Assembly (NCBI GenBank): GCA_964646225.1
Contig: CAZYAD010000017.1
Location: 1-27,006 of the forward strand
Length of the DNA stretch: 27,006 nt
Direction: 5' to 3'
From: UBA4644 sp964646225
GTDB lineage: Bacteria > Bacillota > Clostridia > Oscillospirales > Butyricicoccaceae
Below, in pieces: positions 1 through 7,124 of the stretch. The position numbers were made by a program, and so were the translations under genes. Numbering within the stretch: the first letter of the stretch is position 1; each line of letters opens with the position of its first letter. Below the pieces are notes generated by a model. That model ran no database searches. It had not been told where the DNA came from and worked only from the letters and a program-made list of their open reading frames with translations.

Positions 1-178
1 TGGCGGTGTCGGTCATGATGGTGGCGGGGTTGGAGTTCACCAGCACCACCTCATAGCCCTCCTCCTTCAGCGCCAGGCAGGCCTGGGTGCCGGCATAGTC
101 AAACTCAGCCGCCTGTCCGATGACAATGGGGCCCGAGCCGATGATCATGATCTTCTTCAAATCTGTTCTTTTCGCCAT
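1..178 (-). CDS. carB: Carbamoyl phosphate synthase large subunit, N-terminal 59 residues (partial)
   Basis: The gene runs off the left edge of the window; only the first 59 codons are visible. The start is ATG at 178, preceded by an AGGAAGTG-type ribosome site. The protein opens MAKRTDLKKIMIIGSGPIVI, followed by GQAAEFDYAGTQAC and VLVNSNPATIMTD. This is the hallmark start of the first ATP-grasp half of CarB, which makes carbamoyl phosphate from bicarbonate, ATP and ammonia for pyrimidine and arginine synthesis. It lies 55 bases downstream of pyrC on the same strand, so the two are probably co-transcribed. The small subunit carA is not between them, which is unusual for a pyr operon. Confidence 0.95.
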   Translation of the reverse strand, partial: MAKRTDLKKIMIIGSGPIVIGQAAEFDYAGTQACLALKEEGYEVVLVNSNPATIMTDTA

Positions 179-233
179 GAGAAAACACTTCCTATCTCTA
201 AGTTTCACAAAAAAATCTCAGGTTAAACGGCGG

Positions 234-1442
234 TCATGCCCGCACTTCCGCGTCCGCCCGCCAGACGACCTCCCCGCCGCAGCGGGTCTCCACACACCGG
301 CCAAAGACCTGCCACCCCGCAAAGGGCGTGGCCCGCCCCCGGGAGGCGAAAGTCTCCGGGTCGATGGTGTACCGGGCGTTCAGATCCCACAGGCAGCAGT
401 CTCCTGCCTCCAGCGGGATGCCGAAGCGTCGTCGCGGCGCGTAGGCCAGTCTGTCCACCAGCAGCTCCAGCGACAGGATGCCGCCGCGCACCAGCCGGGT
501 GTACAGCACCGGGAAGGCGGTCTCCAGCCCTACGATGCCAAAGGCGCTTTTTTCCAGTCCCCGGGCCTTTTCCTCCGCCGAATGGGGGGCATGATCGGTG
601 GCGATCATATCGATGGTGCCGTCCAGCACGCCGGCCAGCAGCGCCTCCCGATCCTCTGCCGACCGCAGCGGCGGGTTCATCTTGAAGCGCCCGTCCTCCC
701 GCAGATCGTTTTCATCCAGCACCAGATAGTGCGGCGCCGTCTCGCAGGTCACATCCAGCCCCTCCGCCTTGGCCCGGCGGATGAGCTCCACGCTCTCCCT
801 GGTGGAAATATGGCACACATGATAGCCGCAGCCGGTCTCCCGCACCAGTTCCAGATCCCGCTGCACCTGCCGCCATTCGCTCTCCGAGCAGATGCCCCGG
901 TGACCGTGGGCGGCGGCATAGGCTCCCTTGTGGATATAGCCTCCCTCCAGCAGGTCATTGACCTCGCAGTGGGCCACGATGAGCTTTCCCAATGCCCTGG
1001 CCTGCTCCATGGCCTGCCGCATCATGCTGTCCGACTGGACGCCCCGTCCGTCGTCCGAAAAGGCGATGACCTCCCGGGCCATGCCTGCCAGGTCTGCCAG
1101 CGCCCGACCCTGCTCCCCCACGGTGATGGCACCATAGGGGTATACCCGGATGCAGGCCTTTTCCCGGATGGCCTCCAGCTGCACCCGCAGATGCTCCGGG
1201 CTGTCGGGCACCGGATTCAGATTGGGCATGGTACACACGGCGGTATAGCCGCCCCGGGCAGCGGCCCGGCTGCCAGTAGCCAGGTCTTCTTTATAGCAAA
1301 AACCCGGCTCACGAAAATGCACATGCACATCGCAAAAGCCGGGAAGGGTCATATATTGGGAATGGTCAACAGAGGCACTGCCGCCGGTGGGAGACAACGG
1401 GAGGGCGCTGATCTGCTTTTCCTTGACATGATTGGCGTTCAT
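234..1442 (-). CDS. pyrC: Dihydroorotase, class I type
   Basis: This zinc amidohydrolase interconverts carbamoyl-aspartate and dihydroorotate in pyrimidine synthesis. The protein is 402 residues from ATG 1442, which has AAGGAGG five bases upstream; a start six codons further up lacks such a site. Metal-site motifs are in order: DVHVHFREPG (H40, H42), FSDDG (D131), AHCEVND (H158), CHIST (H211) and ATDHAPHS (D283). GRATPFAGW near the C-terminus is typical of the family. The first His pair comes about 20 residues earlier than in typical class I enzymes, so the N-terminal part of the beta-sandwich domain is short. It is transcribed from a consensus promoter at 1499-1527 and followed by carB. Confidence 0.95.
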   Translation of the reverse strand: MNANHVKEKQISALPLSPTGGSASVDHSQYMTLPGFCDVHVHFREPGFCYKEDLATGSRAAARGGYTAVCTMPNLNPVPDSPEHLRVQLEAIREKACIRVYPYGAITVGEQGRALADLAGMAREVIAFSDDGRGVQSDSMMRQAMEQARALGKLIVAHCEVNDLLEGGYIHKGAYAAAHGHRGICSESEWRQVQRDLELVRETGCGYHVCHISTRESVELIRRAKAEGLDVTCETAPHYLVLDENDLREDGRFKMNPPLRSAEDREALLAGVLDGTIDMIATDHAPHSAEEKARGLEKSAFGIVGLETAFPVLYTRLVRGGILSLELLVDRLAYAPRRRFGIPLEAGDCCLWDLNARYTIDPETFASRGRATPFAGWQVFGRCVETRCGGEVVWRADAEVRA

Positions 1443-1498
1443 AGGTGCCTCCTTATACATGACGGTGCCGTTGGCGCGGTTCGGTTTACATCTGTATT

Positions 1499-1527
1499 AT
1501 TATACAATAGCCCGCCTCCATCGTCAA
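1499..1527 (-). promoter_or_regulatory. Sigma-A promoter for pyrC-carB
   Basis: On the minus strand TTGACG (1527-1522) is separated by 17 bases from TATAAT (1504-1499), with the pyrC start about 55 bases further on. The leader is too short for a PyrR-type antiterminator/terminator, and none is seen. Confidence 0.85.
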
Positions 1528-1599
1528 GAAAACCTGCCTCAAAAACACTGCCAAAATTTCTGCCTGCGAGAATTATTTTTTTGTAAGGCCCCGGAAAAA

Positions 1600-1628
1600 T
1601 TGACATCTGTCCCCCCATCCCGTATAAT
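1600..1628 (+). promoter_or_regulatory. Perfect consensus sigma-A promoter for the 1653 gene
   Basis: TTGACA (1600-1605), a 17-base spacer and TATAAT (1623-1628) give an exact consensus. The start codon at 1653 follows 24 bases after the -10 box, with AGAGGTG as ribosome site, so the leader is very short. It is divergent from the pyrC promoter, with about 70 bases between the two -35 boxes. Confidence 0.88.
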
Positions 1629-1652
1629 GAAAGCAGAAAGAGAGGTGTCCCC

Positions 1653-2216
1653 ATGCTGGAACAGATCGATGTCACCGAGGCCCGGGAGGCTCTGCTCACC
1701 ATCCGCCGCCGGGTGGAGCAGTACGGCTGGCTGCTGCGCACGCTGGAAAGTCGGGATATCTCTGACGACCGGCACTTCCGCCGCGCCTGGCTGAGCCAGT
1801 TCAAGCTGCGGGACCGGGATCGGGACTTCGGCCGCTTCTGCACCCGCTGGCTGGAGGAGCACAAGGGCCGCCGGGTCTCCTTTGAGCAGGCGCTGCTGGA
1901 GCTTTACCGCGCTTTTGGCGTGCTCGACCCCGCCGCAGCCTCCAAGCTGGCCGCTACCATTGATCCTGCCCTTCCGGTGTGGGATACCCAGATCCTGGGT
2001 TCTCTCGGTATCCGTCCCTGGGCGCTGGAGCGCTCCGGCCGCCGTGTGGAGCAGACGCTGGAAGCCTATGACCGGCTGTGCGCCTGGTACGACCGCTATC
2101 TCTCCGGTCGGGACGGGCAGATGGCCATCCGGGTATTTGACGAGGTCTATCCCGACACCGGCTTTGCCCCCATGCGCAAGGCGGACTTCACCATCTGGAG
2201 CATCCTGTGGTCGTAG
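1653..2216 (+). CDS. Conserved-looking protein of unknown function (187 aa)
   Basis: I do not recognise this protein. It is 187 residues, soluble, rich in Arg, Leu and Trp, with no signal peptide or membrane segment. The N-terminal 60 residues look helical and highly charged (for example FKLRDRDRDFGRFCTRWLEE), and the middle holds LPVWDTQILGSLGI. It ends FTIWSILWS. It stands alone: a perfect consensus promoter precedes it and a 15-bp hairpin terminator closes it, so it is a single-gene transcript. Strong promoter elements and codon use like the neighbours argue that it is real. The function cannot be inferred from the context of pyrC and dCMP deaminase. Confidence 0.8.
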   Translation: MLEQIDVTEAREALLTIRRRVEQYGWLLRTLESRDISDDRHFRRAWLSQFKLRDRDRDFGRFCTRWLEEHKGRRVSFEQALLELYRAFGVLDPAAASKLAATIDPALPVWDTQILGSLGIRPWALERSGRRVEQTLEAYDRLCAWYDRYLSGRDGQMAIRVFDEVYPDTGFAPMRKADFTIWSILWS

Positions 2217-2240
2217 GACGGAGCATTTCTGCAGAACAGT

Positions 2241-2276
2241 AAAAGGTCGTGCATCCGCTTGATGCACGACCTTTTT
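2241..2276. terminator. Bidirectional intrinsic terminator
   Basis: A perfect 15-bp stem (2241-2255 with 2261-2275) closes a five-base loop CGCTT and ends in a T run. It lies between the convergent 1653 gene and the glnN-deaminase pair and can serve both strands. Confidence 0.9.
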
Positions 2277-2289
2277 GTCTGCCTTCTCG

Positions 2290-2368
2290 GCCAAAGGCTC
2301 CCTTGTGTAAAAGGAGACTTTGGGACGGTGCAAACCGCAGGCCCTGCGCACCGGTACGTTTACCGGAG
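2290..2368. repeat. Degenerate palindromic intergenic element
   Basis: The segment starts with an imperfect stem-loop (AAAGGCTCCCTT then GTGT then AAAAGGAGACTTT) and ends with a perfect 6-bp stem CCGGTA/TACCGG (2351-2356 with 2361-2366). It resembles the small CTCCCTT-type palindromic repeats scattered between genes in Oscillospirales genomes; this link is from memory. Related elements in this window lie near 10135 and 12767. Confidence 0.45.
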
Positions 2369-2375
2369 GCGCGCT

Positions 2376-2861
2376 TTATTTCTCCACCGAAAAGTCCAGC
2401 GTGATGGCCTTGACAGCTGGCTCCAGCCGGGTGAGGGTCACCCCCGCCGCCGTCAGCATCCGCTTGGAGGCCCGGGTGGTGGGACTGTCGGCGTATTTGT
2501 CCGAAAGATAGCAGATCTCCCGCACGCCGCTCTGGATAATGGCCTTGGCGCACTCGTTGCAGGGAAACAGCGACACATAGATCCGGCTGCCCCGCAGATC
2601 CCGCCCGTTGGCGTTGAGGATGGCGTTCAGCTCGGCATGTACCACAAAGGGGTACTTGGTGTCCTCCCCCTCCCGTGTCCAGGGAAATTCATCGTCCGAG
2701 CAGCCCTTGGGCATCCCGTTGTAGCCGGTGGAGATGATGATATTGTCCGGCGAGACGATGCATGCCCCCACCTGGGTGTTAGGATCCTTGCTGCGCTTGG
2801 CCGCCAGCATGGCAATGCCCAGAAAATACTCGTCCCAGCTGATATAATCCTGCCGCTTCAT
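2376..2861 (-). CDS. comEB: dCMP deaminase family protein
   Basis: This zinc-dependent cytidine/deoxycytidylate deaminase of 161 residues is predicted to convert dCMP to dUMP, the feed for dTMP synthesis. The zinc motif is VHAELNAI (H75 with proton-shuttle E77) and the second half is PCNEC (C101, C104). The N-terminus DPNTQVGACIV and the GYNGMPKGC loop are typical of dCMP deaminase/ComEB proteins. The start at 2861 has GGAGGAG upstream. It lies 21 bases after the glnN stop, so it is probably the second gene of that transcript, ending at the hairpin at 2241-2276. The precise nucleotide substrate is inferred from family resemblance. Confidence 0.9.
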   Translation of the reverse strand: MKRQDYISWDEYFLGIAMLAAKRSKDPNTQVGACIVSPDNIIISTGYNGMPKGCSDDEFPWTREGEDTKYPFVVHAELNAILNANGRDLRGSRIYVSLFPCNECAKAIIQSGVREICYLSDKYADSPTTRASKRMLTAAGVTLTRLEPAVKAITLDFSVEK

Positions 2862-2882
2862 CCTTCGGTTCTCCTCCCCGCT

Positions 2883-4991
2883 TTACAGAATGCCGAACAT
2901 CAGATCGGTATAGGTGGGCATGGGCCAGAACTCCTTGCCCAGCAGCACCTCCAGCTTGTCCGCCGGAGTCCGCAGCGCCTCCATGGCCGCCAGCACCTGA
3001 TCCCGGTAAAACACCGCCTTGTCCCAGCCGTTGGCCATGCCCGCGCCCTTTTCCTGTGCCTTTTCCAGCTTGCTCAGGGCAGTGCGCAGAGCTGCCGACG
3101 CCGCCGAGACCTCCTTCAGCAGACCGGCCTCCAGCGTCACATCCACAGCCAGGCCGGTGTCCTTCATGCTCACCAGCGTCTCCGAAAGGAAGCGGGTGTA
3201 CTTCACCACTGCGGGAATGATCAGCCGCCGGGTCATCTCGATCATGGTATTGGCCTCGATGTTCACCGTTTTCACATAGCTCTCCAGCCGGATCTCATAG
3301 CGGGATTCCAGCTCCTTACGGCTGAACACCCCGTGCCGCTCGAACAAATCCACATTTTTCGAGCGGATCAGGGCGGCGGCGGCGTCCACGCTGTTGTCGA
3401 TGTGGGGCAGACCCCTGCTTTCGGCCTCGCGGCGCCACTCCTCCGAATAGTTATTGCCGTTGAAGATCACCCGCTTGTGCTCCCGCATGGCGTCCCGGAT
3501 GATGCAGCGGCACTCCTCGTGGATGTCCCCGGCCTTTTCCAGTCGGTCAGCAATGCGGGAAAGCACCTCTGCCACGCTGGTGTTGATCATCACATTGCAG
3601 TCGGCGATAGACATGGAGGATCCCACCATGCGGAACTCGAACTTCTTGCCGGTAAAGGCAAAGGGCGAGGTGCGGTTGCGGTCGGAGATATCCTTTGGCA
3701 GGGTGGGGATGGTGGAAACGCCGATGCGCAGATTTCCCCCCTGCCGGATGGCCGACTCTCCGCCGGTCTCGATCTCGGTGAGCAGGTCGGTGAGCTGATC
3801 CCCAAGGAAGACCGAAATCACCGGCGGCGGCGCTTCGTTGCCGCCCAGACGGCGGTCATTTCCGGCGCAGGCTGCCGAGACCCGCAGCAGGTCGGCGTAC
3901 TCATCCACTGCCCAGATCACCGCCACCAGGAACAGCAGGAAGCGGGCGTTGGATTCCGGGGTCTTGCCCTGATCCAGCAGGCTCTTTTCTCCGTCCAGAT
4001 TGATGGACCAGTTGTTGTGCTTGCCGCTGCCGTTCACCCGGGCAAATGGCTTTTCATGGAGCAGACACACCAGCTCGTTGCGCAGCGCCACCTTTTTCAG
4101 TGTCTCCATCATCAGCTGGTTCTGGTCACAGGCGATGTTTGCCGTGGCATAGACCGGGGCCAGCTCGTGCTGGGCCGGGGCTGCCTCGTTGTGCTCGGTC
4201 TTGGCCGGAACCCCCAGCCGCCAGAGCTCATCGTCGCACTGGCGCATATAATCAATGATGCGCTCCTTGATGTTGCCGTAATAATGGTCATCCAGCTCCT
4301 GTCCCTTGGCGGGAGGCGCGCCGAACAGGGTGCGGCCGCACATCATCAGGTCGGGCCGCTGAGCAAAGCGCTTTTTGTCCACGATGAAATATTCCTGCTC
4401 CGCACCGGCCATGGGGATAACCCGGCGTGTCTCCTGATCCCCCAGCAGCCGCAGCACCCGCAGGGCCTGCCGCTCCAGCGCCTCCATGGAGCGCAGCAGC
4501 GGCGTCTTTTTGTCCAGCACCTCGCCGCCCCAGGAGCAGAAGCAGGTGGGGATATACAGCGTGTCATCCTTGACAAAGGCCGGGGAGGTGCAGTCCCAGG
4601 CAGTATAGCCGCGAGCCTCGAAGGTGGCCCGCAGTCCGCCGGAGGGGAAGGAGGACGCGTCGCCCTCGCCCCGGATGAGCTCCTTGCCCGAAAAGCTCAT
4701 CATGATGGAGCCGTCGGACTGGGGATTGATGAAGCTCTCGTGCTTTTCGGCGGTGGAGCCGGTGAGGGGCTGGAACCAGTGGGTGAAATGGGTGGCCCCC
4801 TGATCCAGCGCCCAGCGCTTCAGGCCGTTGGCCACGATGTCCGCCAGAGCGGGATCCTCCATGGGACGGCCCTGGTCGATGACCTTTTTCAGCTTTTTAT
4901 AGGTTTCGCCGGGCAGATAGCGGCGCATGGCGCCGTCGTTGAACACCCGGGAGGCGTAATTGTTCAGCAGCTCTGTGGAACGCTCGTTCAT
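2883..4991 (-). CDS. glnN: Glutamine synthetase type III
   Basis: The 702-residue length fits the GSIII class, which condenses glutamate and ammonia with ATP in the cytoplasm. GSIII signatures are visible in order: FPSGGLRATFEARGYTAWD (115-133), GAEQEYFIVDK (196-206), FGAPPAKGQELDDHYYG (223-239), KTEHNEAAPAQHELAPVY (264-281), VNGSGKHNNWSINLDG (319-334) and, further on, RLGGNEAPPPVIS. The acidic residues in GAEQEYF and NEAAPAQHE are the expected metal ligands. Start 4991 is chosen because GGAGG lies seven bases upstream; an open frame continues to 5114 but runs through the terminator and promoter. It likely assimilates ammonia released by amino-acid fermentation. Confidence 0.96.
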   Translation of the reverse strand: MNERSTELLNNYASRVFNDGAMRRYLPGETYKKLKKVIDQGRPMEDPALADIVANGLKRWALDQGATHFTHWFQPLTGSTAEKHESFINPQSDGSIMMSFSGKELIRGEGDASSFPSGGLRATFEARGYTAWDCTSPAFVKDDTLYIPTCFCSWGGEVLDKKTPLLRSMEALERQALRVLRLLGDQETRRVIPMAGAEQEYFIVDKKRFAQRPDLMMCGRTLFGAPPAKGQELDDHYYGNIKERIIDYMRQCDDELWRLGVPAKTEHNEAAPAQHELAPVYATANIACDQNQLMMETLKKVALRNELVCLLHEKPFARVNGSGKHNNWSINLDGEKSLLDQGKTPESNARFLLFLVAVIWAVDEYADLLRVSAACAGNDRRLGGNEAPPPVISVFLGDQLTDLLTEIETGGESAIRQGGNLRIGVSTIPTLPKDISDRNRTSPFAFTGKKFEFRMVGSSMSIADCNVMINTSVAEVLSRIADRLEKAGDIHEECRCIIRDAMREHKRVIFNGNNYSEEWRREAESRGLPHIDNSVDAAAALIRSKNVDLFERHGVFSRKELESRYEIRLESYVKTVNIEANTMIEMTRRLIIPAVVKYTRFLSETLVSMKDTGLAVDVTLEAGLLKEVSAASAALRTALSKLEKAQEKGAGMANGWDKAVFYRDQVLAAMEALRTPADKLEVLLGKEFWPMPTYTDLMFGIL

Positions 4992-5025
4992 AAAAGGCCC
5001 TCCTGTTTTTCCTGAGAATGACACC

Positions 5026-5054
5026 ATCATACCCTTTTCCCGCAGAAATTGCAA
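5026..5054 (-). promoter_or_regulatory. Promoter for glnN
   Basis: TTGCAA (5054-5049), a 17-base spacer and TATGAT (5031-5026) read on the minus strand, about 35 bases before the glnN start. It lies just beyond the terminator hairpin of the upstream gene. Confidence 0.7.
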
Positions 5055-5075
5055 TCTTTTTTTGGAAAAAGACTT

Positions 5076-5122
5076 GAAGAAAAAAATCCGTGTCAAAACA
5101 AGCTGCTTTAACACGGATTTTT
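5076..5122 (-). terminator. Intrinsic terminator after the acyltransferase-like gene
   Basis: A 12-bp stem (5082-5093 with 5111-5122, AAAAATCCGTGT/ACACGGATTTTT) with a 17-base loop is followed on the minus strand by a run of seven T. It separates the 5145-6005 gene from glnN. Confidence 0.8.
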
Positions 5123-5144
5123 GCGTGGTATTTCAATAAATGAC

Positions 5145-6005
5145 TTACGTGATGTCTTTCTCCACAACCTCCAGACCCTCCTCCAGAATAGAAGGATTCT
5201 CCAGGATCCGGCGGAACAGCCGCAGGGAGCGGGCGTAATACAGGCCGTCGCAGATGCGCTCGTCGGCCACCACCATCATGGTCATGATCTTGCGGGCCAC
5301 GATCTCCCCGCTTTTGCGATCCACCACCGGCGCCATGTGCTCCTTTCCCACGGCGATGAACTGCCCGATGGTACCCAGATCGTAGATGTGGTGATAGATC
5401 CCCGGGATGCCCAGAGACTTGAGATAGGTGATGAACAGCCCGCCGTGGAAGGGGCTGACATCCAGCAGCTTCTGGGGCAGCAGGCTGGAACGGTCCAGCA
5501 CACGGATGATCCCAAAGGCCCAGCGCATCACCCAGTTGGGGATATGCGCCAGCACGGTTGCCACCTTGTCGGTGCCGTTGGAGGTATCGTTGCCCTTGTT
5601 GGCGTGGATGGCCCGGTCAAACTTCTCCTTCACTTCGAAAATGGTCTCGTGTCCGGTAAAGGGCAGCTTGATGGTGGTTCCGGCCTCGTTCTCCCGCAGG
5701 GACTTTTTCAGGGCCATGGACACCCAGATGGTCTCGTTGGCAAAGATGCGTCCGCCCATAACAAATCGGTTGAGGGCCGGACGCTTGGCATACAGCCGCA
5801 CCGAGGCCGCCACAAACACATCCAGATAGGTCATCTCGATCCCCTGGGCCTTTTTTTCTTTAATATACTCATCAATGGCCGTGCAGTCGATATCATCGGT
5901 GAAAAACACCTGCGAATCCGAGCGTTTCGGCATTACATGGGGCATGACCCGCTCAATAGGGGTCAGCGTTTTCAGGTAACGCGCCCCGGCTCTTTTCTGA
6001 AACAT
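5145..6005 (-). CDS. 2-oxoacid dehydrogenase E2/CAT-fold protein lacking the catalytic His
   Basis: The protein is 286 residues from ATG 6005 (ribosome site GAGGT). It resembles the stand-alone catalytic domain of E2 acyltransferases and chloramphenicol acetyltransferase. No lipoyl domain or E1/E3 partner is nearby. Visible blocks are RPALNRFVMGGRIFA (75-89), KLPFTGHETIFEVKEKFD (113-130), SPFHGGLFITYLKSLGI (184-200) and the C-terminal motif DERICDG (248-254). In active E2 and CAT proteins this motif is DHRxxDG or HxxxDG; here Glu249 stands where the catalytic His should be. I recall the same DERICDG in clostridial relatives, so it is probably a family trait, not a local mutation. The acyl substrate is unknown. 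It lies 52 bases after the coiled-coil gene and is probably co-transcribed with it. Confidence 0.82.
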   Translation of the reverse strand: MFQKRAGARYLKTLTPIERVMPHVMPKRSDSQVFFTDDIDCTAIDEYIKEKKAQGIEMTYLDVFVAASVRLYAKRPALNRFVMGGRIFANETIWVSMALKKSLRENEAGTTIKLPFTGHETIFEVKEKFDRAIHANKGNDTSNGTDKVATVLAHIPNWVMRWAFGIIRVLDRSSLLPQKLLDVSPFHGGLFITYLKSLGIPGIYHHIYDLGTIGQFIAVGKEHMAPVVDRKSGEIVARKIMTMMVVADERICDGLYYARSLRLFRRILENPSILEEGLEVVEKDIT

Positions 6006-6057
6006 AATTACCTCACCGGACGGTCCTGCCGTCCTTTCCTCATTTTCTGATGCTCCC

Positions 6058-6882
6058 TCAGCGGCCGCGGACGCGGCGCAGCAGCGAGCTGACACTGTTG
6101 GGTTCTGCGACGGACACAGGCTCCCCTTCCCGCATCTCAGGCTCCGCAGGCTGGCAGGCCGGCTCCGCCGGGTAGCAGGTCACCCGATAGGGGCCGTCCA
6201 GCATCCGCTCCATCTGCCGGATGGTGCGCTCCATCTTGCCGCACAGGCTCCACAGCTGATCGACGCTCTCCGGCATCTCCGGCCGGGCGGCCGTCTCCCG
6301 CAGACGGCTCTCCAGCTGAGCGGCACGCTGGCGCTCGGCCCGCAGCTCCTCCAGCAGACGGCGGTACTCGCCATCCTCGCCGGACACCGCCGGGGCGGCG
6401 CGAAGGGTCTCCAGCTGCCGGGTCAGGGCCCGATTCTCCTCCCGGCCCGCCTCCACCGCCCGGCGAAGCTCCTCCAGTTCGGCCTCCTTCCGGCTCAGAG
6501 CCTCCTGCTCCCGGGCCAGTTGGGCCTCCAGCTCTGCTCGCAGGGCATCCCGCTGGGAAAGCTCCTGTGCCCACTGTGCCTGCTGTGTCTCCAGGGACTG
6601 CCGCAGCGCTTCCTCCCGTTCCCGGGCCTCCTGCGCCTGCTGCTCCAGCTGGGACTGCTGCCGCAGCAGCGTCTCCCGCTCGGTCTGAAGCTCCTGGCTC
6701 AGCAGCCGGTCGGCGCTGCCGTCGGTACGGGCCTCGTCCAGCTGGCCCTCCAACTGAGAAACCTGCTGCCGCAGCTCCCCCAGTGTCTCCTCCTGGAGCC
6801 GCTTTTCCTCCGCCAGATAGCGCACCACATCCCGCTTGCGAAAGCCGCCCAGCAGCGCGGTATGGAACTGATAGCCTTCCAC
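6058..6882 (-). CDS. DivIVA-like coiled-coil protein
   Basis: The protein is 274 residues, starting at GTG 6882 with AAGGGGGG upstream. The first 22 residues, including LLGGFRKRDVVRYLAEE, resemble the N-terminal hook of DivIVA/GpsB-like proteins. Residues from about 24 to 185 are an almost unbroken Gln/Glu/Arg/Leu coiled coil, followed by a conserved-looking SVDQLWSLCGKMERTIRQM segment and a short tail. No membrane segment is seen. The likely role is a cytoplasmic scaffold for division or polar growth, but this rests on architecture only. The Arg/Gln-rich coil has long open frames on other strands, which are composition artefacts. Confidence 0.7.
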   Translation of the reverse strand: MEGYQFHTALLGGFRKRDVVRYLAEEKRLQEETLGELRQQVSQLEGQLDEARTDGSADRLLSQELQTERETLLRQQSQLEQQAQEAREREEALRQSLETQQAQWAQELSQRDALRAELEAQLAREQEALSRKEAELEELRRAVEAGREENRALTRQLETLRAAPAVSGEDGEYRRLLEELRAERQRAAQLESRLRETAARPEMPESVDQLWSLCGKMERTIRQMERMLDGPYRVTCYPAEPACQPAEPEMREGEPVSVAEPNSVSSLLRRVRGR

Positions 6883-6923
6883 AGAGAGCCCCCCTTTTTG
6901 ATGCTGCCAACAGAATTTATGTA

Positions 6924-6932
6924 ATTATAACA
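6924..6932 (-). promoter_or_regulatory. Extended -10 promoter for the coiled-coil gene
   Basis: TGTTATAAT is read on the minus strand (6932-6924), 42 bases before the GTG start. No good -35 box is seen 17 bases upstream, which suits an extended -10 promoter. Confidence 0.6.
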
Positions 6933-7064
6933 CACTCCACCGCGAAAAGAAACAGAAAATGTGTTTTTTTGTCCGCCTTTGAACATTTCCTAAAAATCTT
7001 CGCACATTTTCCATATTTTCAGCCATTTTTGCTTAAAATTCCTCTGTACTTTTTGTTTCTGCCG

Positions 7065-7103
7065 TGCTAAAATAGTAAAATCAATCTGGAACCGATCCGG
7101 TTC
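7065..7103 (+). promoter_or_regulatory. Extended -10 promoter and palindromic operator candidate
   Basis: TGCTAAAAT (7065-7073) is an extended -10 box. Directly after the expected transcription start lies a perfect 6-bp inverted repeat with a 3-base centre, GAACCG-ATC-CGGTTC (7089-7103), just before the AAGGAG ribosome site. It could be a repressor site or a small leader hairpin. Confidence 0.5.
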
Positions 7104-7124
7104 TGTGAAAAAGGAGTGTTCGCT

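Noticed and set aside
1443..1498. A possible PyrR-type attenuator before pyrC
   Set aside because: The leader is only about 50 bases and contains no competing hairpins or T-run terminator.
2259..5015. A very long open frame on the plus strand opposite dCMP deaminase and glnN
   Set aside because: It is antisense to two clear enzymes, rich in His, Gly and Gln as expected from GC-rich codon bias, and matches no domain. Similar antisense frames opposite oraE, ortB, ord, the glmL-like gene and purF were rejected for the same reason.
4992..5114. Upstream extension of glnN to a start at 5114
   Set aside because: The extension passes through a terminator hairpin and a good promoter, has no ribosome site, and is not part of type III glutamine synthetases. 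The start at 4991 has GGAGG at the right distance.
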